Below are positions 18,611 to 27,838 of a stretch of DNA of 64,000 bases, piece after piece. This stretch comes from Actinomycetales bacterium (GTDB lineage: Bacteria > Actinomycetota > Actinomycetes > Actinomycetales > Dermatophilaceae): assembly GCA_002748155.1 (NCBI GenBank), contig PDRO01000005.1, forward strand, positions 62,001 through 126,000, written 5' to 3'. The notes under the pieces were generated by a model that saw nothing but the letters and a program-made list of their open reading frames with translations, was not told the DNA's origin and searched no databases. The number at the start of each line of letters is the position of its first letter. The first letter of the stretch is position 1. Position numbers and translations under genes: made by a program.

Positions 18611-19381
18611 ATGAGAGTTCGTACTATCCGTGTTGCCCCCGCCCTGGCCGGGGCCCTGGCTGCTGCCCTGACCGCTGTCCTGCTCGGTGCCTGTGACAGC
18701 ACCGCGACCCCTGCCGAGACCACGACGACCGACACCAGCACTGCCGAAACCACGACTGCGTCGTCGGGCTCCTCCGAAGCCACCGGCCAGGCCTCCGCAG
18801 TGACGGTGACCGATCCGTGGATCAAGGCCGTCGACTCCGGGATGACCGGAGCCTTCGCGGTGCTGGAGAACACCAGCTCGACCGACGTGCACATCGTCGA
18901 CCTGAGCAGCGATGTGTCCCCGATGATGGAGTTGCACGAGACCGTCATGGGTGACGGTGGCTCGTTGCAGATGCAGGAGAAACAGGGCGGTTTCGTCATC
19001 AAGGCCGGCGAGAGCCACACGTTCAAGCCAGGCGGTGACCACTTCATGTTCATGGGTGTCACGGAGCCGGTGAAGTCCGGCACCGACGTGGCCTTCATCC
19101 TCGAGTTCGAGGACGGCTCGACCTTGCCGATCACCGCCCAGGCCCGCACCTTCTCCGGTGCGCAGGAGACCTATGTCCCGCATGAGACGACCGGCACCCA
19201 TTCGATGCCCGGGCACAGCAACTCTGGGCACAGCAACTCTGGGCACAACAGTTCTGGGCACAACAGTTCTGGACACGACAACTCCGGACACGACAACTCC
19301 GGACACGACAACTCCGGACACGACAGCTCTGGACACGACAGCTCTGGACACGACATGGAGACGTCCAAGACTCATGGCTGA
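18611..19381 (+). CDS. PCu(A)C copper chaperone lipoprotein with His-repeat tail
   Basis: 256 aa from ATG at 18611 (another ATG at 18596 is possible). Signal peptide ending LLGAC gives a lipoprotein. After a Thr/Ser-rich linker comes the PCu(A)C domain: MMELHETVM, then a Met about 13 residues on (LQMQE), then SHTFKPGGDHFMFMG, fitting the H-M-x10-M-x21-H-x-M copper(I) site. The last ~55 residues are ten GH-containing pentapeptides (GHSNS, GHNSS, GHDNS, GHDSS), a metal-binding tail not part of the core family. The gene overlaps the DyP gene by 8 bp. The protein would deliver or buffer copper outside the membrane. Confidence 0.88.
   Translation: MRVRTIRVAPALAGALAAALTAVLLGACDSTATPAETTTTDTSTAETTTASSGSSEATGQASAVTVTDPWIKAVDSGMTGAFAVLENTSSTDVHIVDLSSDVSPMMELHETVMGDGGSLQMQEKQGGFVIKAGESHTFKPGGDHFMFMGVTEPVKSGTDVAFILEFEDGSTLPITAQARTFSGAQETYVPHETTGTHSMPGHSNSGHSNSGHNSSGHNSSGHDNSGHDNSGHDNSGHDSSGHDSSGHDMETSKTHG
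19211..19354 (+). repeat. 15-bp tandem repeat array coding the GHxxS tail
   Basis: Nine full 15-bp units plus a partial one, in blocks of near-identical copies (2, 2, 3 and 2). The blocks suggest recent unit duplications, so copy number may differ between strains. The period is a multiple of three and changes would keep the frame. Confidence 0.9.
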
Positions 19382-20603
19382 CCTTTCCCGAAGGGCCATG
19401 CTCGGCACCGGCGCCGCCATAGCCGGCGGCGCCGGCGTCGGCTTGGTGGGCTACCAGTTCGGCAAGGACAATGCCGAACCGGTCGGCCCGGCGAGTCCGG
19501 CCGGGCCCGCGGGGGCAAACCCGGGTTGGGCCGAGCACAAAGAGCCGTTCTACGGCACCCACCAGTCAGGGATCGCCACCGAACCACAAGCGCATGCGAT
19601 CTTCGTCGCCTTCGACCTGCCCACCGGGTCGGCCGCTGGCACCGCCCGCGATGACCTGCGCCGATTGTTGCGGATGTGGTCCAGTGACGCCGAGCGGCTG
19701 CAACGCGGCGCGCCGACGATCAGCGACGCCCAACCCCATCTGGCCGGGCCACCTTCGCGGCTGACGATCACCGCCGGCCTGGGCCGCGGCGCATTGGAAA
19801 AGGCGGGCCTCGCCGACCGGGCCCCCGAATGGCTCGCTCCCCTACCCCCCTTCAGCATCGACAAACTGGAGCCACGCTGGAGCGATGGCGACATCGTGGC
19901 CCAGGTGTGCGCCGAAGACCCGATCGTGCTGGCGCACGCGATGCGCGCGTTGATCGTCGATGCGACCGGCATCGCCACCCTGCGGTGGCAGCAGCGTGGA
20001 TTCCGGCGGCCGGTCACCTCGCCGAGCACGATGCGCAACCTCATGGGTCAGGTGGACGGCACCGTGCAGCCGGCCGAGAGTGACTACGACGACCTCGTGT
20101 GGGTCGGCTCGGATGGCCCGGCCTGGTTAGAGGGCGGCAGCAGCCTCGTGCTGCGGCGGATCCGGATGAATCTGGACACCTGGGACGAGCTCGATCCACC
20201 GGCGAAGGAGCAGGTCATCGGCCGGCGACTGGGTGACGGGTCGCCGCTGACCGGCATGGCCGAGACCGACCCGGCCGACTTCGAGGCGCTGACCCGGGGT
20301 GGCTTACCGGTTATCCCGGAGTTCGCCCATATGCGCCAAGCCGCTCCGGTCGAGGACCACGAGAGGATCCTGCGGCGTCCGTACAACTACGACGAGGTCC
20401 CGAGTGATGGGCAGACCGCCGACGCCGGACTGTTGTTCGTGGCCTACCAACGAGATCCGGTCGCCCAGTTCGTGCCGATCCAGCGGCGTCTGGCCGCGTC
20501 CGACCTGCTCAATGTCTGGACGACTCCGGTCGGATCGGCCGTCTTCGCGATCCTGCCGGGAGTCGAGGAAGGCGGCTACCTCGGCGAGAGCCTGTTGTCC
20601 TGA
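19374..20603 (+). CDS. DyP-type heme peroxidase, Tat-exported (EfeB/deferrochelatase-like)
   Basis: 409 aa, ATG at 19374 inside the end of the PCu(A)C gene. Residues 5-11 SRRAMLG plus a hydrophobic, Ala/Gly-rich stretch form a twin-arginine signal. GQVDGTVQP is the DyP GxxDG motif with the distal Asp, SSLVLRRIRMNLDTWD holds the distal Arg region, and AHMRQAAP carries the proximal heme His. It oxidises bulky substrates with peroxide outside the cytoplasm; some homologues take iron from heme. Placement with a copper chaperone suggests an envelope metal and oxidant module. Confidence 0.92.
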   Translation: MADLSRRAMLGTGAAIAGGAGVGLVGYQFGKDNAEPVGPASPAGPAGANPGWAEHKEPFYGTHQSGIATEPQAHAIFVAFDLPTGSAAGTARDDLRRLLRMWSSDAERLQRGAPTISDAQPHLAGPPSRLTITAGLGRGALEKAGLADRAPEWLAPLPPFSIDKLEPRWSDGDIVAQVCAEDPIVLAHAMRALIVDATGIATLRWQQRGFRRPVTSPSTMRNLMGQVDGTVQPAESDYDDLVWVGSDGPAWLEGGSSLVLRRIRMNLDTWDELDPPAKEQVIGRRLGDGSPLTGMAETDPADFEALTRGGLPVIPEFAHMRQAAPVEDHERILRRPYNYDEVPSDGQTADAGLLFVAYQRDPVAQFVPIQRRLAASDLLNVWTTPVGSAVFAILPGVEEGGYLGESLLS

Positions 20604-21178
20604 GCGACGAGGCCTAGGCCAAGCAAGACGAACTCGACAGTCGCATCGACAAAGCGGTCCTGGGAGGCGCCGCGGCGCACGGCGGCAACTCCGGCGCCGA
20701 CCAGTCCCTGCACGAGCACGGCGGCGGTCGCCGGGTCGGGCACCTGGGCGTCGACGAGCGCCGATTCCAGCGGCCCCAACAGTTGGGTGTGCAATTCACG
20801 CACGCCCGCCCGCAACTGGTCGGGCATCCGCAGGTGAGCCAGCTCAGCCAGCGAGCCGTGCCCCTCGGCAGCGTCGGCCCAGCTGGCACGCACGTATGCC
20901 GCGACCCGCTCGGCCGGCGAGCCAGCCCCGGAGACAGCGTTGAGCACCCGGTCCCGGCTGCGTTGCAGCAGAGCCGTCACCCCGGCACCGAGCAACGCCT
21001 CGGTCGACGGGTAGTACTGGTAAATGCTGCTGCGGGCCAGCCCGGCACGGCGCGCGACCGCCGCCGGCGTGAATTCCGAGGTTCCGACCTCGCGGAGCAC
21101 ATCTGCGGCGGCGTTGATAACCTGAGCCCGACGCATGGCGTGGTGCTCGGCAACGGTAGGGGCCTCAATCCGGGGCAC
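20576..21178 (-). CDS. TetR family transcriptional regulator
   Basis: 200 aa from GTG at 21178; an internal ATG at 21136 is an alternative. The N-terminal helix-turn-helix is seen in FTPAAVARRAGLARSSIYQYYPSTEALLGAG. Its 3' end overlaps the convergent DyP gene by 28 bp. It is divergent from the cysteine-desulfurase-like gene, and the palindrome GTCTAGAC just before its start suggests it represses itself and possibly that gene. The ligand is unknown. Confidence 0.85.
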   Translation of the reverse strand: MPRIEAPTVAEHHAMRRAQVINAAADVLREVGTSEFTPAAVARRAGLARSSIYQYYPSTEALLGAGVTALLQRSRDRVLNAVSGAGSPAERVAAYVRASWADAAEGHGSLAELAHLRMPDQLRAGVRELHTQLLGPLESALVDAQVPDPATAAVLVQGLVGAGVAAVRRGASQDRFVDATVEFVLLGLGLVAQDNRLSPR

Positions 21179-21185
21179 ACCCGAA

Positions 21186-21193
21186 GTCTAGAC
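21186..21193. promoter_or_regulatory. Palindrome GTCTAGAC, candidate TetR operator
   Basis: An 8-bp perfect palindrome 8 bp upstream of the TetR start codon, in the 172-bp divergent gap. Short, so only suggestive. Confidence 0.35.
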
Positions 21194-21350
21194 AGGCGCT
21201 GACCGCGATCGCCCTAGTGCTGCCCGAGACTCGCGACCCCACCGCCGATCACCGACCCGATGTCCCCGCTGCATTGCTGACCGCCATCGCCGTGAGCGGA
21301 TCGCTCATCCGGGCCGATCAGCCGTCTGCCGCGTGTCTATCCTGGGCCGC

Positions 21351-23132
21351 ATGACTGAGCCGGCACCCGATGCGGGACCCCTGCTGCGCCGCATCCGTGA
21401 CAGTGTGATCGGCGAAGACCAGGCGCTTCCCGGCCCCTACGGACCTCGTCGAGTCACCTACGCCGACTACACCGCTTCGGGCCGGGGTTTGAGCTTCATC
21501 GAAGACTTCATCCGTGACGAGGTGCTCCCGCGGTACGCCAACACCCACACCGAGTCCTCGGGCACTGGACTGCAGACGACCCGGCTGCGCGAGGACGCCC
21601 GTGCGATCATCCGCGAAGCCGTGGGCGGCGACGAGGACACGGTCGTGATCTTCACCGGCAGCGGCTGCACCGGAGCCATCGACAAGCTCATCGGCATCCT
21701 CGGTTTGCGCCTGCCCAGCCAATTGGAGGACACCTACCGGCTCACAGCTCACATCCCGCCCGAGCAACGACCGGTCGTCTTCATCGGACCGTTCGAGCAC
21801 CACTCCAACGAGTTACCGTGGCGCGAGACGATCGCCGATGTCGTCGTCATCCCCCAAGACCTCGACGGGCACGTCGACCTGGCCACGTTGCGTGAGCGGC
21901 TCGTCGAGTATGCCGACCGCCCCCTCAAGATCGGCTCGTTCTCGGCCGCCAGCAACGTCACCGGGATCGTCTCGGACACCGACACGATCAGCGCGCTCCT
22001 GCACGAACACGGCGCACTGTCGTTCTGGGACTATGCCGCCGCCGGGCCCTACGTCGAGATCGCGATGTATGCCGCGCCGCGCGGAGCCCCGGGCGACCCC
22101 GGCGCAGAGTCGAGCACGCCTAGGCAAGGCCTGAGCGCGCCGCAGGCCACGGCATACAAAGACGCGGTCTTCCTCTCTCCGCACAAGTTCATCGGCGGCC
22201 CCTCGACCCCGGGTGTGCTCGTCGTGCGTCGCGAATTGCTGACCAACCGAGTCCCCGACGTCGTGGGCGGAGGCACGGTGGTCTTCGTCAACCCCGACGA
22301 TCACCGCTATCTGGCCGACTCGGCCGCCCGCGAAGAGGCCGGCACCCCGGCGATCATCGAATCGATCCGCGCCGGGCTGGTCTTCCACCTCAAGCAGTCG
22401 GTGGGTGTGCCAGCCATCCGGGCCGCCGAGGAGCGACTGCTGACCCGGGCGTTGGCGTCCTGGCGCGACGAACCGGCGATCGAGATCCTCGGCAATCTCG
22501 ACGCGGAGCGGCTCTCGATCGTCTCGTTCGTCGTCAAGGCCCCCAGTGGCCGCTATCTCCACCACAACTTCGTCGTCGCTCTGCTCAACGACCTGTTCGG
22601 CATCCAGTGCCGCGGCGGCTGTTCGTGTGCTGGTCCTTACGGTCACGCGCTGTTGGGCATCGACCTCGAACGATCCCACGAGTTCGAGCGGGAGATCGCC
22701 CAGGGATGCGAGGGCATCAAGCCGGGATGGGTTCGAGTCAACTTCAACTACTTCCTCTCCGATGTGGTGGCCGACTATCTCATCGACGCGGTCCGGCTCG
22801 TCGCGCGGGAGGGTTGGCGGATGCTGCCGGACTATCGCTTCGACAACACGTCGGGCCACTGGCGGCATCGGGTCGGCCCGGTCGAGCCACCATTGCGGTT
22901 GAACCGGATCAGTTACTCCCCCGACGGCGTTCTCGACTACCCGGAACACACCGACCGAGCGCCCGAGTCTGCGCTGCAGGACTACCTGACCGAAGGACGA
23001 CGGCTGCTCGCCGCAGGTGCGCCGGGGCTGTATCAGATTGACAAGACCGCCCGGCTGTCCCCTGACTACGACGCGCTACGGTGGTTCGAGTTACCCGCCG
23101 TATGCCTAGCCCAAGACCCTACCGAGGAGTAA
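21351..23132 (+). CDS. PLP-dependent aminotransferase class V / cysteine desulfurase-like protein
   Basis: 593 aa from ATG at 21351, longer than SufS (about 410). The PLP lysine is in SPHKFIGGPSTPG, the cofactor His region in GPFEHHSN, and a conserved cysteine loop in RGGCSCAGPYGH. The opening YADYTASGRGL and THTESSGTG are those of the long class-V enzymes found in many bacteria. About 100 extra residues follow the fold. It is not near isc/suf genes, so a role in Fe-S assembly is not supported; the substrate is unknown. Confidence 0.82.
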   Translation: MTEPAPDAGPLLRRIRDSVIGEDQALPGPYGPRRVTYADYTASGRGLSFIEDFIRDEVLPRYANTHTESSGTGLQTTRLREDARAIIREAVGGDEDTVVIFTGSGCTGAIDKLIGILGLRLPSQLEDTYRLTAHIPPEQRPVVFIGPFEHHSNELPWRETIADVVVIPQDLDGHVDLATLRERLVEYADRPLKIGSFSAASNVTGIVSDTDTISALLHEHGALSFWDYAAAGPYVEIAMYAAPRGAPGDPGAESSTPRQGLSAPQATAYKDAVFLSPHKFIGGPSTPGVLVVRRELLTNRVPDVVGGGTVVFVNPDDHRYLADSAAREEAGTPAIIESIRAGLVFHLKQSVGVPAIRAAEERLLTRALASWRDEPAIEILGNLDAERLSIVSFVVKAPSGRYLHHNFVVALLNDLFGIQCRGGCSCAGPYGHALLGIDLERSHEFEREIAQGCEGIKPGWVRVNFNYFLSDVVADYLIDAVRLVAREGWRMLPDYRFDNTSGHWRHRVGPVEPPLRLNRISYSPDGVLDYPEHTDRAPESALQDYLTEGRRLLAAGAPGLYQIDKTARLSPDYDALRWFELPAVCLAQDPTEE

Positions 23133-23144
23133 CCTTGAGGGGCC

Positions 23145-24026
23145 ATGGCCAGACCGATTGATGACCTCTCCCGGTACGATATCGACGTCATCCGGTCCGA
23201 CGACCTGAGCTTCGAGGGGCGGCACGGCCGGGTCGGTGTGACGCTGTATCTGCCCTCGGTGCGCCAAGTCACCCGTGAGGGCGAGCCGGAGATCCTCTGT
23301 CCGTATTCCGCGGGTTGGGGCGAAGGGCTCGGCGCCGCGCAGACGGCGTGCGAAGCGTTGACTCAGACGGCCAACGTCTTGGCGGTCGCCATCGAATACC
23401 CGAAACGACGCCTTGACGTCTCGGAGATCCTCGACTTCCGCACCGAGGTCTATGGCGAGGTGATCCGCCACCTGCGTGACCATACGATCTACGATTTCGC
23501 GACCACCATCGTCGTCGGCTACTCGCGGGGCTCGGCTCCCGCCCGACTCGCCGCCGTCGGGCACACCGATGTCGTCACCGGCATCTGTTTCGTCGCACCC
23601 ACCTGGTTCTCCAGTGATCTCAAACCGCACGAGTTGGCCACGCGGGGCCTGGCCGAAAGCGCTGGGGCCATGTCCCGATCGGGCTGGCACGACCGGATCA
23701 ACCTCATCTCCGCCACCGCGCGCCTGGTCCACGAGATGGTCACCCACCCCTGGGACTTGCGCAACGACATCGCCGCAATCTCCCAAGAGAACGCCGCCGA
23801 CCTCGATGAAATCATCGAGACCGGCCTGCGAGTCGGCGTCGTCGGAGGCATTGAAGACGAGTTGTGTGACATCACCGGAATCCGCCAGGTCATCGACAAG
23901 GTCACCGACCGCGGCAAGGTCGACTACCACGAAGTGCATTCCGACCACTTCTCGTATTTCATGAAACCGGACGTCCTGCGGGTCGTCGCCGAGGTGGTCA
24001 ACGGTTTGGCATCCTCTACTGCATGA
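23145..24026 (+). CDS. Alpha/beta hydrolase-like protein
   Basis: 293 aa, ATG at 23145 with TTGAGGGG upstream, 12 bp after the previous gene. The nucleophile elbow is GYSRGSAP near residue 128, with a His in HSDHFSYF near the C-terminus as the likely triad base. No signal peptide. It overlaps the YciI gene by ATGA and is probably in one operon with the PLP enzyme. The substrate is unknown. Confidence 0.65.
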   Translation: MARPIDDLSRYDIDVIRSDDLSFEGRHGRVGVTLYLPSVRQVTREGEPEILCPYSAGWGEGLGAAQTACEALTQTANVLAVAIEYPKRRLDVSEILDFRTEVYGEVIRHLRDHTIYDFATTIVVGYSRGSAPARLAAVGHTDVVTGICFVAPTWFSSDLKPHELATRGLAESAGAMSRSGWHDRINLISATARLVHEMVTHPWDLRNDIAAISQENAADLDEIIETGLRVGVVGGIEDELCDITGIRQVIDKVTDRGKVDYHEVHSDHFSYFMKPDVLRVVAEVVNGLASSTA

Positions 24027-24292
24027 GCTACTGGGTGCTGGAATACCGCTACGCCGACATGGAGGCCCGGGCCCGGGCCCGCAACGACCATTTGGCCTAC
24101 ATGCGCGGGCTGCACGAGCGGGGCGCGGTCGTGCTGGGCGGCCCGGTCGGCGCGGGCGACGGGGCCATGGTGGTGCTCCGGGCCGACTCCGAGGAAGCAG
24201 CTCAAGCGATCATCGACGCCGATCCCTACACCGTCGCCGGAGTCGGGGCCGACCACGTGCTGCGGCCGTGGCAGGTCGTCATCGGCGCCTGA
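24023..24292 (+). CDS. YciI-like protein
   Basis: 89 aa, coupled to the hydrolase by ATGA. It has the YciI ferredoxin-like fold pattern: a first strand YWVLEYRY, RNDHLAYMRGLHERGAVVLGGP with the conserved His/Asp, and DPYTVAGV near the end. Members are small dimeric enzymes or accessory subunits, some with dehydrochlorinase-like activity. Its function here is unknown. Confidence 0.85.
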   Translation: MSYWVLEYRYADMEARARARNDHLAYMRGLHERGAVVLGGPVGAGDGAMVVLRADSEEAAQAIIDADPYTVAGVGADHVLRPWQVVIGA

Positions 24293-24299
24293 GCTTCAC

Positions 24300-26675
24300 T
24301 CAGCGACGCTGAGTGTCCGCAGTGTCGTCGGCGACGCCGGCGTCCGTGGTGTCGCCAGGGCCTTTCGCAACGCCGACGTGTTCAGTGGCGTCAGTGTCTT
24401 CAGTGTCTTCAGTGTCTTCGGACACGTCATCTTCAGGCTCGTCCGGGTCGGTCCCGGGATCGAGGCGCGCCCATGTCTCCGGTGGCTCGGCGATCTCTGC
24501 CAACGGCACGTCGAGGGCCTCGCGGACGGCCCGGAACAGCGACTGGGCACGCTCGTGGGTGGCTAAGTCCTCGATGAGCACGACCTCACCATCGGCATCG
24601 GCCAACGGCACCTTCCAGTTCGGATACTCCTTGTCGGTGCCTGGCTGATTCTGGATCCGTTTCTCACCCACCGCATCAACCAGCGCCACACCCTGCAGCA
24701 GTGACGGCGCATGGCCGAGCAGCCGGTAGAGCGCCTCGACGACCTGCTGCTCGGGCGGTTCGTCGCGGTCGCCTCCCGCGGCCGCGGTGGGCAGCAACCC
24801 GCGGCGGCGACACAGCTCGAGGACCCGCTCCTGCTCTTCGGCATCGGCGGCTCGCTCGACTTCGACCGGCCGGGCCAGCAGCCCGAGGCGGTCACGCAGA
24901 GCGACGTGTTCTCCGGCGAGATAACCCGCGGTCGGGGGTAGGTCGTGGGTGTTGACCGATGCCATGCACCCGCGCCGATACCGCTCCGGCGGAAGGGGTT
25001 TGTCCCCGGCATACTCGAACCAGAGGATCGAGGTGCCCAGCACACCGCGTTCGGCGAGGTAGTCGCGCACCCACGGCTCGAAGGTGCCCAGATCCTCGCC
25101 GACGACGACGGCCCCGGCCCGCTCGGCCTCGAGGCAGAGGATGCCCACGAGCGCATCGTGGTCGTAGTAGACATAGGCACCCTGACTGGCCGGCAGCCCC
25201 TTGGGCACCCACCACAACCGGAATAGCCCGAGCACGTGATCGATCCGGATCCCGCCGGCGTGGCGCAGGATGGTCCGCAGCATGTCCCGGAAGGGCGCAT
25301 ATCCGACTTCGGCCAGCGCCATCGGGTGCCACGGCGGCTGTGACCAGTTCTGGCCCTGCTGGTTGTACATGTCCGGGGGCGCCCCGACCTCGGCGTCGTG
25401 GGCGAGCACATCGGCCAGAGCCCACGAGTCCGACCCCAGCGGGTGCACACCGACGGCCAGGTCATGGAAGACCCCGACCGCCATCCCGGCCGCCTTGGCG
25501 GTCTCCTGAGCCGAGCGCAGTTGCTCGTCGATGATCCACTGCAGCCAGCAGTGATAGTCGATCCGGCGACGGAACTGGCTACGGAGGGCGGCGGCTTTCT
25601 CGCCGCCGGGCGTGATTTCGGCCCACACGTCAGGACGCTGCGCGAGCCGTTCCCGCAACACGCACCACAGCGCGAAGTCCTCCAGACCCTGCCCGTGCGA
25701 GGCCCGGAAAGCCGCGAACCGTCGGGCCCGGCCCGGGCTGAGCGGCACGGCATACACTCGCTCGAGCGATTTGAGCTTCGCCTTGTATGCCGCATCGCGA
25801 GGCACCTCGGCGGCGTCGCGATTGCCTGCCCGGGCCCGGGCAGCCCGGTTGGCGATCTTCTTTCGGGCCTTCTCCGGCAGCTCACCGTATTCGGGGATCG
25901 CCTCGATGCGGATGTAGAGCGGGCTGAAGAAGCGCCGGGTCGTCGGCAGATAGGGCGATGCCTCCATCGGCGGCATCGGCTCGGCGGCGTGTAGCGGATT
26001 GACGAGCACCCAGTCGGCGCCGGCATCCCCGGCGACCGCAGCGAGATCAGCGAGGTCCTCGATGTCGCCGACTCCCCACGAACGGCTCGAGCGCACCGAA
26101 TAAAGCTGGGTCATCAGACCCCAGGTGCGCTCGCGGCCGGTGCGTTCGGGCAGGGTGTCGGCCGTGGTCAACCGCCGGGGCACGACGACGAGCACCGACT
26201 CCGCCGCCCGCCCGGTCGTCTCGGCATGCAACGAGTGCCACCCTTGGGGCAGTTGCTCGGGCAGCCAGAACGTTGCCCGGCCGGTGCGGACACCGTCGAT
26301 CTCGCGCGGCGGCTCCCAGTCCTCACCTTGCACGGCCGGCCACTCACGACCTGATTCGTCGACCACCCAGACTCGCACCGGGTCGCCGTGGACGACGTAG
26401 ACGTGCACGCTCGTGCGGTCGCCCTCCGTCATGACGATCGTGGCCGGCAGCAGCCGTCGCCAAGGCGCGATCCCATGCTCCTGCAGGGCTGCTCGAGCGG
26501 TATCGGCACTCGAGGCATCCACCCCGAGTGAGGCCAGCACCCGGGTCAGTGTCTCGGCGCCGACGTGCTCGAGCTCGCCGGAGAACGTCCAGAAGTCGGT
26601 GCCCACACCGTAAGCGCGGGCCAGCTCCTGGAGCAGCTCGAGCGGTGGTGGCGCGGTGTCGGTCAACTCGGGCAT
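24300..26675 (-). CDS. malQ: 4-alpha-glucanotransferase (GH77, amylomaltase)
   Basis: 791 aa. It rearranges alpha-1,4-glucans during glycogen and maltodextrin turnover in the cytoplasm. GH77 marks are SPYLPTTRRFFSPLYI, GVFHDLAVGVHPLGSD, IRIDHVLGLFRLWWVP (nucleophile Asp region), VVVGEDLG (acid Glu) and VNTHDLPPTAGY. An N-terminal ~190-residue beta domain is typical of actinobacterial forms. The last ~60 residues are an acidic low-complexity tail including DVSEDTEDTEDTD, coded by short repeats, and not part of the enzyme. Confidence 0.95.
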   Translation of the reverse strand: MPELTDTAPPPLELLQELARAYGVGTDFWTFSGELEHVGAETLTRVLASLGVDASSADTARAALQEHGIAPWRRLLPATIVMTEGDRTSVHVYVVHGDPVRVWVVDESGREWPAVQGEDWEPPREIDGVRTGRATFWLPEQLPQGWHSLHAETTGRAAESVLVVVPRRLTTADTLPERTGRERTWGLMTQLYSVRSSRSWGVGDIEDLADLAAVAGDAGADWVLVNPLHAAEPMPPMEASPYLPTTRRFFSPLYIRIEAIPEYGELPEKARKKIANRAARARAGNRDAAEVPRDAAYKAKLKSLERVYAVPLSPGRARRFAAFRASHGQGLEDFALWCVLRERLAQRPDVWAEITPGGEKAAALRSQFRRRIDYHCWLQWIIDEQLRSAQETAKAAGMAVGVFHDLAVGVHPLGSDSWALADVLAHDAEVGAPPDMYNQQGQNWSQPPWHPMALAEVGYAPFRDMLRTILRHAGGIRIDHVLGLFRLWWVPKGLPASQGAYVYYDHDALVGILCLEAERAGAVVVGEDLGTFEPWVRDYLAERGVLGTSILWFEYAGDKPLPPERYRRGCMASVNTHDLPPTAGYLAGEHVALRDRLGLLARPVEVERAADAEEQERVLELCRRRGLLPTAAAGGDRDEPPEQQVVEALYRLLGHAPSLLQGVALVDAVGEKRIQNQPGTDKEYPNWKVPLADADGEVVLIEDLATHERAQSLFRAVREALDVPLAEIAEPPETWARLDPGTDPDEPEDDVSEDTEDTEDTDATEHVGVAKGPGDTTDAGVADDTADTQRR

Positions 26676-26776
26676 CGTTCCTACCTCGTCGTGAGCGCGT
26701 CCGCCGATTCTTGCACTACCGGTGTCGTGGCCCCAGCAGCGGCCATAGCCGTGTCGACGTGGGTTGGGCCCCGACC

Positions 26777-27838
26777 TCAGCGGTTCGTCGTCGCGACCGC
26801 CGATGGGAAGGCGTCGCGGTAGCTGCGGATGGTGCCGGCCGGGGTGGTGACCGTCTCGGCAGCCAGCATGGCGTGACCGACCGCGCGGGTGACACAGTCG
26901 CCGGCAGTGTCGAGGATCCGGTGGAACGTCATCGGGTCGGGTGCGCCGCCGGCGCCACGAGATCCGGTGGCGAGGGTGAAGAGCGTGTCACCGTCGAACA
27001 TCGTGTGCACCGGTCGGATCGCTCGGGCCAGACCGTCATGGCCGACCCCGCTGACCTTCGCACACTGGGCTTTGGTCAGGGTCGCGTCGGTGGCGATCAC
27101 CCCGATCGTCGTGGCCAGCGGCGGCCGAATCAGCTCATTGACAGCGCTGGCGGCGTGGCGGGCTTCAGCCAGCTCGGCCTCGGTCGCCGGGCCGAGGGCG
27201 GGGAACTCCCCGGACAGACCGAAGCGAGCGGCATACAACTCGCCGGTGCGTGGGTCGACCGTCGAACCGACCGAGTTCACGACGACGAGCGCGGCGACCG
27301 TGACACCGTCATGGAGCACGGCACTGGCCGAACCGACCCCACCTTTGAGGCCACCGGCTCGAGCCCCCGTGCCGGCACCGACACACCCGTGTGTCACCGG
27401 GTCGGCTGTTGCATCGCGGTAAGCCTGCGCACCGGTCGAGGCATCGGGCCGACACGAATAGTCCCCACCGCGGGCCAGATCGAAGATCACCGACGCCGGC
27501 ACGATCGGCACAACCTGACCAGGTGCTCCGACCGGGAAACCGATTCCAGCCGAAGCGAGTTGGGCCATCACTCCATCAGCCGTAGCGAGCCCGAAAGCCG
27601 AGCCGCCGCTGAGGACGACGGCATGGACCCGATCGACGAGGTTCCGGGGATCGAGCAGGTCGGTCTCGCGGGTGCCCGGACCGCCGCCGCGCACGTCGAC
27701 ACCGGCGACCGCTCCTTCGGCAGGCGAGAGCACGACGGTGCAGCCGGAGAGCCAGCCAGCACCGTGACGAGTGGCCTGACCGACGCGGATGCCGGGCACG
27801 TCGGTGAGGGAATTGGTAGGACCCAGGGTGGTGGTCAT
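26777..27838 (-). CDS. P1 family peptidase (DmpA/L-aminopeptidase-like)
   Basis: 353 aa from ATG at 27838 with AGGGAG upstream; the start overlaps the oppF stop (ATGA). The N-terminal LTDVPGIRVGQA, GGGPGTRETDLLDP and LSGGSAFGLATADGVM are hallmarks of this Ntn-type self-processing family, which includes D-aminopeptidase DmpA and NylC. In the segment expected to hold the self-cleavage site I read LATTIGVIATDA; from memory many relatives have Asn before the Thr pair, so processing may differ. It is the last gene of an oligopeptide transporter operon, which suggests it trims imported peptides. Confidence 0.85.
   Translation of the reverse strand: MTTTLGPTNSLTDVPGIRVGQATRHGAGWLSGCTVVLSPAEGAVAGVDVRGGGPGTRETDLLDPRNLVDRVHAVVLSGGSAFGLATADGVMAQLASAGIGFPVGAPGQVVPIVPASVIFDLARGGDYSCRPDASTGAQAYRDATADPVTHGCVGAGTGARAGGLKGGVGSASAVLHDGVTVAALVVVNSVGSTVDPRTGELYAARFGLSGEFPALGPATEAELAEARHAASAVNELIRPPLATTIGVIATDATLTKAQCAKVSGVGHDGLARAIRPVHTMFDGDTLFTLATGSRGAGGAPDPMTFHRILDTAGDCVTRAVGHAMLAAETVTTPAGTIRSYRDAFPSAVATTNR

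Noticed and set aside
19211..19354. CRISPR-like short repeats
   Set aside because: Direct 15-bp tandem repeats without spacers, in frame within the PCu(A)C gene. No CRISPR array or cas gene was seen in the window.
21813..22949. 378-codon minus-strand frame opposite the PLP enzyme
   Set aside because: Acidic/Arg-Val-rich shadow; the plus strand has the PLP lysine and cysteine motifs.
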